Positions 1-8,816 are shown, counted from the first letter of the stretch. The stretch is DNA of 64,000 nucleotides from Paenibacillus sp. 1_12 (GCF_900114475.1 NZ_FOTE01000001.1:623306-687305), one strand, 5' to 3'. The notes: generated from the sequence alone by a model not told the origin. Made by a program: numbers and translations.

Positions 1-105
1 CCAAATGGGATACAGGGACGATCTCTTCATTATATCTGGTTGTATGTGTCGTTGGGAACGAAGCTATTTAAGGGAAATGTCTGCTTTTTTAAGGTGATCA
101 TAATT

Positions 106-579
106 TCACGGTGTATAGCTAATTTGCTTGACTAGACTTGAAATCACTCCCAAATGTACAGCCTCGTGGATGAATGCGAAGTTGAATAGTTCAGCTGCTG
201 TTCTGAACTCCAAGGGCCCCATGACAAACGGAGGATTCAACGACTTACCCAGAGACTCCGGTGATACCTTCATTAGACTGTCATATTGAGCCGATAATTG
301 CTCCAACAGCTCTTCTTTGGTAGGAGGAGCTGCTGTCCAGTCGGCAGGCTTCGAGCCGCTCATGAATAAAGTGTTGTAAGCATCCGGCAGCTTGTAAGCA
401 AGCGGTACATTCGAAGCCAAGAACCAATTCAGCATGGTGACCTGGTGACCGATATTCCATCTGATCGTATTGTTAGAACCTCCCGGCTGCGTATCGAATA
501 GCTCCTCGGGAATCGCTTGAACGGAACCGATGACAAGTTGACGAACAGTTAAAGCGGTATGAATGCTTGGGTGAGACAT
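106..579 (-). CDS. DinB-family protein
   Basis: A 157-residue protein of the DinB/YfiT-like four-helix-bundle family, putative metal-dependent enzymes often linked to stress or thiol transfer. The family's metal histidines fit the NIGHQ segment near residue 45 and the HEAVHLG segment near residue 140. The start is preceded by an AGGAGGA ribosome site. It stands alone, with the membrane protein gene ending about 140 bp upstream. The substrate cannot be told from the sequence; family assignment is from overall pattern. Confidence 0.8.
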   Translation of the reverse strand: MSHPSIHTALTVRQLVIGSVQAIPEELFDTQPGGSNNTIRWNIGHQVTMLNWFLASNVPLAYKLPDAYNTLFMSGSKPADWTAAPPTKEELLEQLSAQYDSLMKVSPESLGKSLNPPFVMGPLEFRTAAELFNFAFIHEAVHLGVISSLVKQISYTP

Positions 580-715
580 GGAATATTCCTCCTAATAGGT
601 TAGTGGGGCTGCCTTACAGGACCCATCCTAACCCATGAAGCACTGCCAAACCCATACATTTCACTGCCATAGCCTGCCAATTTAATAAATATAGTTGCAA
701 TTTTCTGATCCATCT

Positions 716-2095
716 TCATTTTTTGTGAACTGATGCCTTATCTTTCATGCTCATCGCGATAACTCTTGCTCCAGCATTTTGCCAATTATATAACGTGCGT
801 TCGGGCACATGGGTGCGAAGCCATTCCAATGCAGCTCTTGACGGAGTATCCAAATGCTCAGCCGAGTAACGTATGCTGTAAGGCTTGATACCCACTATGT
901 ATGGAAAGTAGAGCACGTTGAAATGTCTCCATTCATCGGTATTACCGAATTCCTCATCCCCCCGCGGCTTTAATTGCAGGATAATTTCCAATAGTACTGA
1001 CTTTAACTCAATAGCCCTCTCCAGCACCTCATTCGTCGCGCCACGTTCCCGCAATCTTGTGTCAATCCATTTCAGTTGCGTCAACGGATTCGTTGCTAAT
1101 CGCTGGAGGTCGCCAATATTGCTTAAAGCTCGCCGCGTGAAACGATACCAATCATCTTCATTCATCTCCTCGGGAGCTGCTTCCTCATCTACACGAACTT
1201 GAATGCTTTCCTCAAGTCTTAACCGCGAACTCGCTTGGCGCAGCCTGGGGAAAGTCACAAATGCGATGTTGTCCAGCATGGCCCGGATCGGATACACAAA
1301 CACTTGGAACGCGATGGAAACGGCGATGCTGATCAAGAGGAGCGCAACCATCGTAAAATTGAAATTCGCCCCCCACATAATGACCAGAGCTACCTGTCCG
1401 GAAAATAGCAGCGTAAAAAATACCGAATAATCCAGAGATCGAAAAAAATCAGGCAGCCAAGACTCCCCCTGGTTCTTAATTTCAGTAATCATGACACAGG
1501 ACGCAAACAACAGTAGTCCGACACCATTTCCAACGTAACCCCATAGTTTCCATGAGCCATCCTGTAAGACCCATATCATAATGGTCATACAAGCATATAG
1601 AATAAGCGGTACATGCAATAGTATCCGATAGGTTCCCGATACTTGTGAATTATGAGAAAGGGTTCCCCACAAAGAAAGTGCAATAATGAGGATAAGGGCG
1701 ATGCTTACGATTGCTTGATAAGAGATTGCATATACGTTCGGATTATTGACGCAGAGCAGCCAGATACTGCTGAATAGAGCCAGCACCAGTACCCCGTATT
1801 TCCAAATAGCCCATAATCCGTTTTGTTTACCTTCGTTGTCGGAAGTATAGGAAGTCATAACACCCTGCCAAAGTATCACGGGCAGAAATAATGATAAATC
1901 TTGAGCCTTTAACAATACCATGCTTTGAAAAAAGCTTTGAGCATAAGGCAGCAAGATGGCTGAACTAAAACTGCAAGCGTAAACAAATAAACCAAGACCT
2001 GCGAGCAGAAGACGAACATTTTTAATATCCCTATTACAGATATACAAACCGAACCACCATACAACCCCAAAGTATGCCAGCTGCAAAAATAACAT
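716..2095 (-). CDS. Integral membrane protein of unknown function (8 TM plus cytoplasmic tail)
   Basis: A 459-residue protein I do not recognise. About eight hydrophobic segments span roughly residues 1-275. A soluble, charged C-terminal half follows (about 285-459), with an acidic patch near residue 305 (EEAAPEEMNEDD). The arrangement of a membrane sensor-like half and a cytoplasmic half suggests signalling or assembly, but no kinase, HTH or GGDEF motif is visible. A GAAAGGAGA ribosome site precedes the start and lies inside an overlapping short upstream ORF (2034-2291), so translation may be coupled. Confidence 0.7.
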   Translation of the reverse strand: MLFLQLAYFGVVWWFGLYICNRDIKNVRLLLAGLGLFVYACSFSSAILLPYAQSFFQSMVLLKAQDLSLFLPVILWQGVMTSYTSDNEGKQNGLWAIWKYGVLVLALFSSIWLLCVNNPNVYAISYQAIVSIALILIIALSLWGTLSHNSQVSGTYRILLHVPLILYACMTIMIWVLQDGSWKLWGYVGNGVGLLLFASCVMITEIKNQGESWLPDFFRSLDYSVFFTLLFSGQVALVIMWGANFNFTMVALLLISIAVSIAFQVFVYPIRAMLDNIAFVTFPRLRQASSRLRLEESIQVRVDEEAAPEEMNEDDWYRFTRRALSNIGDLQRLATNPLTQLKWIDTRLRERGATNEVLERAIELKSVLLEIILQLKPRGDEEFGNTDEWRHFNVLYFPYIVGIKPYSIRYSAEHLDTPSRAALEWLRTHVPERTLYNWQNAGARVIAMSMKDKASVHKK

Positions 2096-2291
2096 ATATT
2101 TCGTCGTTCTCCTTTCTATACATCAGCACATTGACATCAAGAACGACCGCCATATGAATGGCGTCTAATTGGCTAAAAAATTCACATCCAGCCTCCGATA
2201 TGCGTATGAGATTACATCGAGAAAAAGGCTGCCACAGGGCAGCCCTTTTGATATCGATTTCCGTTAATTCTGGAAACCCATCACGCTTCAT
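2034..2291 (-). CDS. Short ORF overlapping the membrane protein gene (uncertain)
   Basis: An 85-residue ORF starting at ATG 2291 after AGAGG with 9-nt spacing. It overlaps the first 62 bp of the membrane-protein gene in another frame. Its first 65 residues have protein-like composition (helical, amphipathic), but no family is recognised. The last 20 residues are simply the +1 frame of the downstream gene. It could be a coupled leader cistron, a decayed gene, or a chance ORF. Confidence 0.3.
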   Translation of the reverse strand: MKRDGFPELTEIDIKRAALWQPFSRCNLIRISEAGCEFFSQLDAIHMAVVLDVNVLMYRKENDEIYVIFAAGILWGCMVVRFVYL

Positions 2292-2324
2292 CTTAGCCAA
2301 CCTCTGGACTGCCCGTAACTGAAT

Positions 2325-2723
2325 TTATACATTCACATTATAATTTAACTGAAGCTCATCCCCAGGAAAACCTCTAATCCCCCAATTTGATTTAGGAGTC
2401 TCAAAAATTGTGATTTCTAAATCTTGAGGAGAAATATGTAAATGGTTATGAATATTTTCAAATAGCAACCGAATTAATTGCTTTTTCGAATCCACTGAAC
2501 GTCCTTCAAATATACTTATTTCAATAATGGTATAGGCTTCTGTTCGTCCAGAGGCGTAATAAAAATCTTCTTGATCCATCGAAAAAAAACGATGAAACCT
2601 CTTATCGATTGGTAATTTAAAAGCTTCAACTATACAAGAATGAATAATTTCCGAAAACCTTTCCTTAACCGGATTCAGATTTTCCTTAAGACCATAAACT
2701 TTCACTTGAGCCATGCTCCTCAT
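2325..2723 (-). CDS. Tautomerase-family protein lacking the N-terminal proline
   Basis: A 132-residue protein of the tautomerase_2 (YrdN/YusQ-like) group. Family signs are the N-terminal beta strand-helix (VKVYGLKENLNPVKERF), the IIEISIFEGRS strand and the C-terminal GIRGFPGDEL-LNYNVNV. The catalytic Pro-1 of the superfamily is absent: the protein begins MRSMAQ or, from the second ATG, MAQ. AAGGTGAG is 3-5 nt from the first ATG, so I keep that start. A changed or lost proton-transfer chemistry is likely; this is inference. Confidence 0.75.
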   Translation of the reverse strand: MRSMAQVKVYGLKENLNPVKERFSEIIHSCIVEAFKLPIDKRFHRFFSMDQEDFYYASGRTEAYTIIEISIFEGRSVDSKKQLIRLLFENIHNHLHISPQDLEITIFETPKSNWGIRGFPGDELQLNYNVNV

Positions 2724-2815
2724 CTCACCTTCCTCTTCTCAACTAATTGCAGCTCCACTACTTCCAATATCCCCCTAATTATACCATGTCTTTTAGAAAC
2801 ATGCTGTATCCGCAG

Positions 2816-4165
2816 TTACATCGTTTTTTTCTTCGCAATCCATGGCAGGCGATTCAGCCGTTGATCCCATTTCGAGGACTTAGTTATGACGACCAGCAGT
2901 ATGATAACTTCTGCTAACGCCCCAAGCGACTGGGCCAGCGCCCCAATCCTTCCATTCCAGCCTGGAAAAAAAGCGACACAGGTTATTAATGTGAGAAGTA
3001 CGGTGCAAACGTTCGTGATTTGCGAGTAGACAAATACTTGGGTCTGATTGCGCAGCATTAACAAGCCGTTGCAAAATTCAAGCCAAGGATACACAAAGGT
3101 AATGATCATGAATACCCGCAGAGTCGACAGCACTTCCTGCATTAATCGTTCGTTTAATCCCATCATGTGTTCCAAAAAAAACGTTCCAACAGGACTATAA
3201 GCCAGTATCGCCATGAACAAGCCTGGGATTAACGAAAGCAGGACTACGAAACGTTTGACGGCTGCCTCGTCTTTTTGATAAAAATTAAGCACGATTTGGT
3301 GGATATAAGAGAAAAAGCTATGTACCAGTTCCGTCAGACTGACTGCAACCGCAAATGCGGCTATAGACAGCTTGATATCGTTTGTTTTGCCTAAATATAC
3401 ATTGATCGAAGGCTCGATTAATACAGCAATAAAAGCGGAATACAGCAGCGGTCTATAAAATTTAAAAATATGCCTGGGTTTCTCGATCGGGTGGTCCGGA
3501 AGTTTATTGGGGAGCATTTTTTTCAAAATGCTGCGCCCTTCTACAAAGCTGATGATCGCTTCTATAATCATGCCGAACAAAAAGATAATCGCTCCGACAC
3601 TGCCGCTTGTCACACTATCGGTTTTAATAAAATAAAGCGACAGTAAATACATGGCCGTAAGACGGAAGATCATGCCGATCGTCAGCCATTTGGTCCGAAA
3701 ATTCGAAATGATGATGCCATGAAAAACACAGCGTATGCCTGAAAATACGGTAACGAGCATCGCGATCCGGTACACCTGCAGCATCGAATCGGTCATACTG
3801 GTCTCGGCACTCAACAAATGTGTAAACACAAACGTTCCGAGCGGGGAGTATCCGATAAGTAAATCGAGCATAAAGATGGAACCAAGCACATAGATGGTTA
3901 CCAAAACCATGGATCGGAAAGATTGATGGTCCCTGACAAGGACGGAACAGGTTTGTCTGAGCAGGAGAGCTGGTCTCTCCGTGATGTACATGATACTCAT
4001 AGGCAGCGCATAGCTGGCAATAACGAGCTCAGGATCGGCGGATCGGGCTAACGTGCTGTTGATGATGACATGTGAAAGGGCCGTAAGGCTTGCCGAGAAA
4101 CCAAGCGGAATAAAGAATGCGAGCAACTGCCTCAAACGGACTCGGGCTTGTACGTCGTATGCCAT
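2816..4165 (-). CDS. MATE/ANK-like multidrug or metabolite exporter
   Basis: A 449-residue protein with about 12 hydrophobic segments and the two-fold repeat layout of the MOP flippase superfamily. The segments resemble MATE and progressive-ankylosis (ANK)-type proteins (for example IINSTLARSADPELVIASYALP near residue 35). It would sit in the cytoplasmic membrane and export an unknown substrate. The start ATG at 4165 is 11 nt after GAGGGG; an in-frame TTG at 4174 is too close to that site. It is divergent from the HAD gene at 4308. Confidence 0.75.
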   Translation of the reverse strand: MAYDVQARVRLRQLLAFFIPLGFSASLTALSHVIINSTLARSADPELVIASYALPMSIMYITERPALLLRQTCSVLVRDHQSFRSMVLVTIYVLGSIFMLDLLIGYSPLGTFVFTHLLSAETSMTDSMLQVYRIAMLVTVFSGIRCVFHGIIISNFRTKWLTIGMIFRLTAMYLLSLYFIKTDSVTSGSVGAIIFLFGMIIEAIISFVEGRSILKKMLPNKLPDHPIEKPRHIFKFYRPLLYSAFIAVLIEPSINVYLGKTNDIKLSIAAFAVAVSLTELVHSFFSYIHQIVLNFYQKDEAAVKRFVVLLSLIPGLFMAILAYSPVGTFFLEHMMGLNERLMQEVLSTLRVFMIITFVYPWLEFCNGLLMLRNQTQVFVYSQITNVCTVLLTLITCVAFFPGWNGRIGALAQSLGALAEVIILLVVITKSSKWDQRLNRLPWIAKKKTM

Positions 4166-4307
4166 GTGTCCCAAATCCCCTCTTTGTTTAAAAGTTATAG
4201 ACAGATTTATAATCTTCCTAAAATTGATCTATCTAAGATGAACTAACCATCAATTCCTTTTCAATGTTATAATCGCTTTACCATTATAGTTAGGAGGTTG
4301 AGAACGC

Positions 4308-4871
4308 TTGCATATTGGAGTCGATTTAGACAACACCATACTTGATGCCACATCAGCTCATTTACATTACTATAATCAAGCATCTGGATTATCGTTTACA
4401 CCTGAAGATGTTAACGATTTTTATTTATACCGTTTATATGGCTGGGATAAGGCAGAACGTGATGCTGTTTATAATAAATACGGTTATGATATTCATTGGA
4501 ACTCTTCACCTCTACCCATGGCAGTAGAAATTTTACAGCAGCTATTTCAACAGCATCACATATCCATTATTACGGCGCGTCCCTTACTTTTTCGTGATGT
4601 TACCATCGAATGGCTTCAACATCATAAGATTCAATATCACAATATTACACTTATTGAAAACAAACTCCAAGCCTGTATTCAATCAAAGGTAGATGTATTG
4701 ATTGATGATGGGCCTCACTATGCTGAGGAGTTTGCCCTTGTCAATAAGCCCGTTATTTTATATGAACAGCCCTATAATTTGTCCGTTACGAATGACTTCG
4801 TATTTCGTGCTTCCAATTGGATTGAGGTCAAACAACATATTGATTACTTAACAGCCAAACGGAGGCTTTGA
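4308..4871 (+). CDS. HAD-superfamily hydrolase, 5'-nucleotidase (NT5C) like
   Basis: A 187-residue protein starting at TTG, 10 nt after TAGGAGG. Motif I, with the nucleophile and acid/base pair, is GVDLDNT (Asp6 and Asp8). Motif II is SIITARP and the motif III-IV region is VDVLIDDGPHYAEE, as in C-type 5'-deoxynucleotidases and YqfW-like Bacillus proteins. It probably removes phosphate from a nucleotide; the substrate is not certain. Its stop lies 4 bp before the MepB start and the MepB ribosome site is inside its 3' end, so the two form an operon. Confidence 0.8.
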   Translation: MHIGVDLDNTILDATSAHLHYYNQASGLSFTPEDVNDFYLYRLYGWDKAERDAVYNKYGYDIHWNSSPLPMAVEILQQLFQQHHISIITARPLLFRDVTIEWLQHHKIQYHNITLIENKLQACIQSKVDVLIDDGPHYAEEFALVNKPVILYEQPYNLSVTNDFVFRASNWIEVKQHIDYLTAKRRL

Positions 4872-4875
4872 ACAG

Positions 4876-5451
4876 ATGGATAAAACAAATTGGGACTTTT
4901 CAGAAACATGTCCTAGCGATCACCATATCGGAACTGACGCCATTCATAGTGACCTGCTTGCAACCAAAGATCTTGTTTATAACCCGTGCGGTTTTGATTG
5001 CTCTCAACCAATCCATGAAGCACAAAATGCTGAATATGGGGCGTATGTATTTAACTTAAATGCTCTCTCCATCCGATTTCGTGTCGCGAGAATCACTCCT
5101 ACCAAAATCGGACAATTTGTGACTTTGTGGGAGCGAAACGGGGATGGACCGATCCAACCCTATGATGTAACAGAACCCATCGATTTGTTTGTTATTAGTA
5201 CACGTAAAGGTAGTAACTTTGGTCAGTTTATATTTCCAAAAGCTGTTCTATATAATCAGGATATAGTATCCCATAAAGGCAAAGGTGGTAAAAGGGCCAT
5301 GCGCGTTTACCCACCTTGGGACAATCCCACGAGCCGTCAGGCTCTAAAAACTCAGAAATGGCAGTCGGAATATTTCTTAGAGATTCCTGCGAATATGTCA
5401 ATAGACTTTGCACGTGCTCAAACGCTCTATCGTCCCCAATCATGGGACTGA
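4876..5451 (+). CDS. MepB-family protein
   Basis: A 191-residue protein resembling MepB, the small third protein of the staphylococcal mepRAB locus, whose biochemical function is not established. Recognisable stretches are YNPCGFDCSQPIHEAQNAEYGA near residue 40, split by a conserved Cys pair, and the SHKGKGGKRAMRVYPPWD region near residue 137. GGAGG at 4860-4864, within the end of the upstream HAD gene, is the ribosome site. There is no MepA efflux gene directly beside it, though a MATE-like gene lies divergently at 2816-4165. Confidence 0.82.
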   Translation: MDKTNWDFSETCPSDHHIGTDAIHSDLLATKDLVYNPCGFDCSQPIHEAQNAEYGAYVFNLNALSIRFRVARITPTKIGQFVTLWERNGDGPIQPYDVTEPIDLFVISTRKGSNFGQFIFPKAVLYNQDIVSHKGKGGKRAMRVYPPWDNPTSRQALKTQKWQSEYFLEIPANMSIDFARAQTLYRPQSWD

Positions 5452-5460
5452 AGTAATAAT

Positions 5461-5883
5461 CTATTTAATACGTTTGGAAATGGGATGATCTTCTTTCAGC
5501 TCGAGCAAATCCCATAGGTTCCCATATAAATCTTTAAATACTGCAACCATCCCATATGCTTGATCGGTTGGCTCTCTTACAAATTCTATTCCTCTTGATA
5601 TCATTTCATTGTAATCTCTCCAAAAATCATCAGTGTTTAAAAACAGAAAAACTCTACCGCCTGACTGATTACCTATAAACGGCTCTTGTTCAGGCTTAGA
5701 TGCTTTTGCAAGTAATATTGTGGTGCCAACTGAACCAGGCGGAGATACGACTACCCATCGTTTATCTTGTTCTGCCTGATAAGTATCTTCAACTAATATG
5801 AAATTTAGCTTCTTAGTATAGAACTCTATTGCATCGTCATAATCTTTTACAACTATAGCGATATGTATTATTGATTGAACCAT
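5461..5883 (-). CDS. VOC (glyoxalase/dioxygenase fold) family protein
   Basis: A 140-residue single VOC domain. The N-terminal IIHIAIVVKDYDDAIEFYTKKLNF pattern is split by the usual helix, and the C-terminal half ends FKDLYGNLWDLLE, with the Glu in the metal-ligand position. These small proteins act as glyoxalases, fosfomycin/bleomycin-type resistance proteins or dioxygenases; the substrate cannot be chosen. GGAGGGGG precedes the start. It converges with mepB. Confidence 0.85.
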   Translation of the reverse strand: MVQSIIHIAIVVKDYDDAIEFYTKKLNFILVEDTYQAEQDKRWVVVSPPGSVGTTILLAKASKPEQEPFIGNQSGGRVFLFLNTDDFWRDYNEMISRGIEFVREPTDQAYGMVAVFKDLYGNLWDLLELKEDHPISKRIK

Positions 5884-5973
5884 ATGCTTACCCCCTCCAT
5901 ATTTTGGACTTGCTTAATCATTTGCAACCCTCCGATGCCATATAAGCCTGCCAGTTACTTCACTTTACGAAAA

Positions 5974-5994
5974 GGGAGCAGCCGTTAAGCTCCT
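5974..5994 (-). terminator. Possible terminator after the 102-residue gene
   Basis: On the minus strand GGAGC pairs with GCTCC across a 9-nt loop and is followed by CCTTTT. The stem is short, so the call is weak. It lies about 50 bp past the stop of the gene at 6047-6355. Confidence 0.35.
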
Positions 5995-6046
5995 CCACCA
6001 TAGTATCCCCAGATAAAAGAGGCAGACAGCACATAATTTTTAAAAA

Positions 6047-6355
6047 TTATCCTTCCAGCACATCCGCCCCAAGTTCGCCCGCAATCTCAATCATCTTGGG
6101 GATCACGACTTCATTGGTGCCGGATACGTAAATATCTCCCTGATAATGCCGGAATGGGATCTCTGTACTGCCGAAACTCCACATGAAAAAATCTCCCTCA
6201 ATGGACATACTGGTAGAGCCCGTCACCGTAAATACGGATGTATAAGAAAAATCAGGTTTAGACGCAAAATACTGTTTGCACTCTTCTAAAGATATTGTTT
6301 TCGCCGAATCTTCATTGTCCTGTAATGCTCTTGTAATTCGATAGCGTTGACTCAT
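6047..6355 (-). CDS. Hypothetical protein, 102 residues
   Basis: A soluble acidic protein with no recognised family. It has a helical N-terminus (YRITRALQDNEDSAKTISLEEC), then a beta-rich middle (SYTSVFTVTGSTSMSIEG, FFMWSFGSTEIPFRHYQGDIYVSG) and an acidic C-terminal helix. GGAGGAATCTC stands directly before ATG, so it is a real gene. No signal peptide or membrane segment. Confidence 0.7.
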   Translation of the reverse strand: MSQRYRITRALQDNEDSAKTISLEECKQYFASKPDFSYTSVFTVTGSTSMSIEGDFFMWSFGSTEIPFRHYQGDIYVSGTNEVVIPKMIEIAGELGADVLEG

Positions 6356-6437
6356 TGAGATTCCTCCATTATCGTTCCATTTTTATTAAGTTCAACAAAA
6401 GCCGGCTTTGATTGGTAGCCTCTTCGTGATGTTAAAT

Positions 6438-7379
6438 TCAGTTTACAACTGCAAGCTTTAACCTCTTGTCTAAGGTGGATTTTATGTCTTTTACCAATTG
6501 TAAGGATGCCTCTATTTCTACTTTCCGAGTCGAAACACTTTCAACACTGCATCCCACAGGGATTCCCTTCTCTAATCCGAAATCTAATATTTCTTCAAAG
6601 ATTTTTTGAGATAGTCTTATTGACTTGTCCAATACATCATTGGAGTTAATTAAGTCGTTTTCTAACCACTTCGGTATACTTATCCCTAACCATTTCATAA
6701 ATTCCAGAGTTTTTGGGGAACCACACGGAGCAAGATTAAATAAAATAGGCACCATTTCTATTCCGTAATTTGTGCAGTAATAAAAATAATCAGACAAGAA
6801 ATTCTTCGAAGCCTCCACATTATAAGTTGCCTGTGAAACAAAAAAGTTACATCCATTTTTCATTTTATTGACAACACGTATATGCTCATCATTTTTCATC
6901 ATATGTCTTTCAGGGATCACAACTCCACCAAAAGTTAAATTTCTATTAAACTGTTTGCTTAATTTATAAGCTTCTGTTAGATCTAATTTAACCTCTTGTT
7001 TACTGGAAGAACCGCCCACAAACACGGAAAACCTTTCTTGATCTTCGTCAGCCTTTATCCAATCCACCAACTGTGTTTCTGTATATTTGCCAACACAACG
7101 ATAATTAATTTTTGGAATTAATAATTGGTTTAAATACACATCACTATATGTAGTCGGGTCAATGGTTGGCAAAAACGGAAACGGTCTTTCGTGTTCAATT
7201 CGATCTGCTTCTTCCTGAACATCGTAAAGAATTAAGGCATCAATATCCAGACCTTTAATTCTTTCACACTGTTTTTGTGAGATTTCAGCAATCTTTTCTG
7301 GGAGATTGGTTGCCTTTGGCGGGGTCATACCATATGTCAAAATACCAGGCATTCTATTTATTATTTTTTCTTTTAGCAT
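6438..7379 (-). CDS. Methylenetetrahydrofolate reductase-like protein
   Basis: A 313-residue TIM-barrel protein resembling bacterial MetF-like reductases. It has the DIDALILYDVQEE segment near residue 47, GGVVIPERH near 150, FFVSQATYNVEASKNFL near 180 and PILFNLAPCGSPKTLEFMKWLGI near 215. Classical MTHFR reduces methylene-THF with FAD. This branch lacks the usual N-terminal FSFFPPK-like signature, so it may be a paralogue with another role. ATG 7379 is 10 nt after AAGGA; an in-frame GTG at 7388 is too close to it. Codon use is AT-rich compared with its neighbours. No metE/metH nearby. Confidence 0.7.
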   Translation of the reverse strand: MLKEKIINRMPGILTYGMTPPKATNLPEKIAEISQKQCERIKGLDIDALILYDVQEEADRIEHERPFPFLPTIDPTTYSDVYLNQLLIPKINYRCVGKYTETQLVDWIKADEDQERFSVFVGGSSSKQEVKLDLTEAYKLSKQFNRNLTFGGVVIPERHMMKNDEHIRVVNKMKNGCNFFVSQATYNVEASKNFLSDYFYYCTNYGIEMVPILFNLAPCGSPKTLEFMKWLGISIPKWLENDLINSNDVLDKSIRLSQKIFEEILDFGLEKGIPVGCSVESVSTRKVEIEASLQLVKDIKSTLDKRLKLAVVN

Positions 7380-7658
7380 GTTTTCCACATCCTTAACTTT
7401 AACATATCATGATTACTTTGTTATTTTCAGAAATAAACTCATATATAACCTGTTCTTCGCCTATTTCTCATTAGAATAGACGTTACTGGACATTCAGAAG
7501 TTCCGGCAGGCAACCTTTGCTTTTTTGATTATTACTGCTTGTTACCGACAACAAAAAACACCCCCTCCATAAACGAGAAGATGATCACTGATATTGTTCA
7601 TATTGCTATTGACCTCCCCATTATAAAGGGCATTCTGTGGCAAGGCAAGAACAGCCGC

Positions 7659-7766
7659 TTAATGTAACATTTTCCACAAACGGATGAGGACTACTGCCGC
7701 TTCCCCTCTTGTGGTTTGTCTGTATGGAATAACTTGATTGCCTTGTTGCAGGTTGATCAGCCCATT
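7659..7766 (-). pseudogene. Remnant of an S-layer-homology (SLH) domain
   Basis: The minus strand reads a 35-residue tail: NGLINLQQGNQVIPYRQ, then TTRGEAAVVLIRLWKMLH and a stop. This is the C-terminal half of an SLH repeat (the TRGEAAVVL-R motif). An in-frame TAA two codons upstream and the absence of any further SLH sequence show that the rest is lost. It lies in a 628-bp stretch (7380-8007) that otherwise holds no supported gene. Confidence 0.6.
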
Positions 7767-7955
7767 GAGTTAAACATTATGATTGAAATACAAACACAGA
7801 ACCGTTCCATCTTTCATTTTGTCTTATCTCCCAGGTTCCACGAAATTGTTAAATAGCGATAAAACAACTTCTTTGCCCACGCCTCTGCACCTGTATTTCC
7901 GACTGCTTCGCGGCAACGATGATAAGTATCGTTTTACATCGTAGTGGAGGATGAC

Positions 7956-7981
7956 AAAAACCGCCATAGTGGCTATGGCGG
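7956..7981 (-). terminator. Intrinsic terminator of the 48-residue gene
   Basis: On the minus strand a perfect 9-bp stem CCGCCATAG/CTATGGCGG with a 3-nt loop is followed by TTTTT. It begins 27 bp after the stop at 8008 and supports that small gene being expressed. Confidence 0.85.
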
Positions 7982-8007
7982 AAAATATCTTTGACTCTTC
8001 TCTCCAA

Positions 8008-8154
8008 CTATTGCGGATTATTTTGCTTGGGAATACCATTTAAACTTGGTGGTCGTTTTGCGGCGTTAGTAGCTCGCAATTCAGCTTCTTCTTCAATAAA
8101 TTTGTTTTCCTTAAAATCAGGACTTTTGGGAGAACCTGGCTTGGTAACATCCAC
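8008..8154 (-). CDS. Small 48-residue protein, unknown
   Basis: A short gene starting with GTG (MDVTKPGSPKSPDFKENK...), charged and proline-rich, with a central acidic run IEEEAELR and a tail RPPSLNGIPKQNNPQ. It probably lacks stable hydrophobic structure. It has a near-perfect ribosome site, AGGAGGTGAT, 9 nt before GTG and a perfect terminator 27 bp after its stop, so it is a complete single-gene unit. No family recognised; small disordered proteins of this sort are often sporulation-stage products, which is a guess here. Confidence 0.7.
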   Translation of the reverse strand: MDVTKPGSPKSPDFKENKFIEEEAELRATNAAKRPPSLNGIPKQNNPQ

Positions 8155-8271
8155 GGTAAGAGATCACCTCCTGTCCCCACTAGTATCCCTGCAAACAAGT
8201 TAACTATTCCCCAACCCATTGTTGGGCTTCTGATGAAATGGCGACAACTCTTGTTGTCACCTTCAATGACT

Positions 8272-8631
8272 TCATTCGGATTGTGCATGTGCAAGAATAT
8301 TGATTAGCTTGCCAAATGGGTCTCGGACATAGAATCGCCGAACGCCCCAAGGCTCATCAGCCGGCCCATATTCGATCGGAAACCCAGCTCTCTTCATGCG
8401 TTCAAGCGCAACATCGACATCATCGACTTCTATTGAGAGATCAGGCGTAGATGTGTTGGACCCTCCCTGCGAGGCAAAACTAATTTGAATGCTCATTTCC
8501 TCGGGCGAGCCATAAGTTCCAATCCAACCATGATCCATCATTAATTCGAGACCGAGCACATCCTGGTAAAAACATTTAGCTGCATTTATATCCGGCGTAT
8601 CTATATTGGCAACGATTCGTTTGACCTTCAT
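8272..8631 (-). CDS. VOC-family protein
   Basis: A 119-residue single VOC domain: VKRIVANIDTPDINAAKCFYQDVLGLE at the start, EVDDVDVALERMKRAGFPIEYGP in the middle and GVRRFYVRDPFGKLINIL at the end, the classic DPFGKLINI motif of bleomycin-resistance/glyoxalase-like proteins. AGGAGGTTAGGA stands right before ATG 8631; a longer reading to 8682 has no ribosome site. Substrate unknown. Confidence 0.87.
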   Translation of the reverse strand: MKVKRIVANIDTPDINAAKCFYQDVLGLELMMDHGWIGTYGSPEEMSIQISFASQGGSNTSTPDLSIEVDDVDVALERMKRAGFPIEYGPADEPWGVRRFYVRDPFGKLINILAHAQSE

Positions 8632-8787
8632 TCCTAACCTCCTAGCATACGCATTATTACATTTTAAAATAAGATAATACATTCGACATATTACAAATAT
8701 TCCCTCTTAAAATCCATAAATCCGTACAGCTTGTTTGGTTAATCTGCCCGTTTACTGCTTTAATTTTCAGTCATTTGGAATTAAGCA

Positions 8788-8816
8788 CAAAAATACCGCC
8801 GTTTCCGACGGCGGCC
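8788..8816 (-). terminator. Terminator of glcB
   Basis: On the minus strand CCGCCGT and ACGGCGG form a stem around a CGGA loop, followed by TATTTTTG. It starts about 55 bp after the glcB stop. Confidence 0.8.

Noticed and set aside
1971-1985. cre-like CTGCAAGCGTAAACA
   Set aside because: Deep inside a coding region with no nearby start; one mismatch.
7542-7601. 19-residue ORF on the minus strand after GGGGAGG (MNNISDHLLVYGGGVFCCR)
   Set aside because: Ribosome-like site is present, but the ORF is very short, lies in a decayed region and has no terminator; chance is likely.
7824-8039. 71-residue minus-strand ORF
   Set aside because: It overlaps the terminator and 3' end of the 48-residue gene in another frame; no ribosome site.
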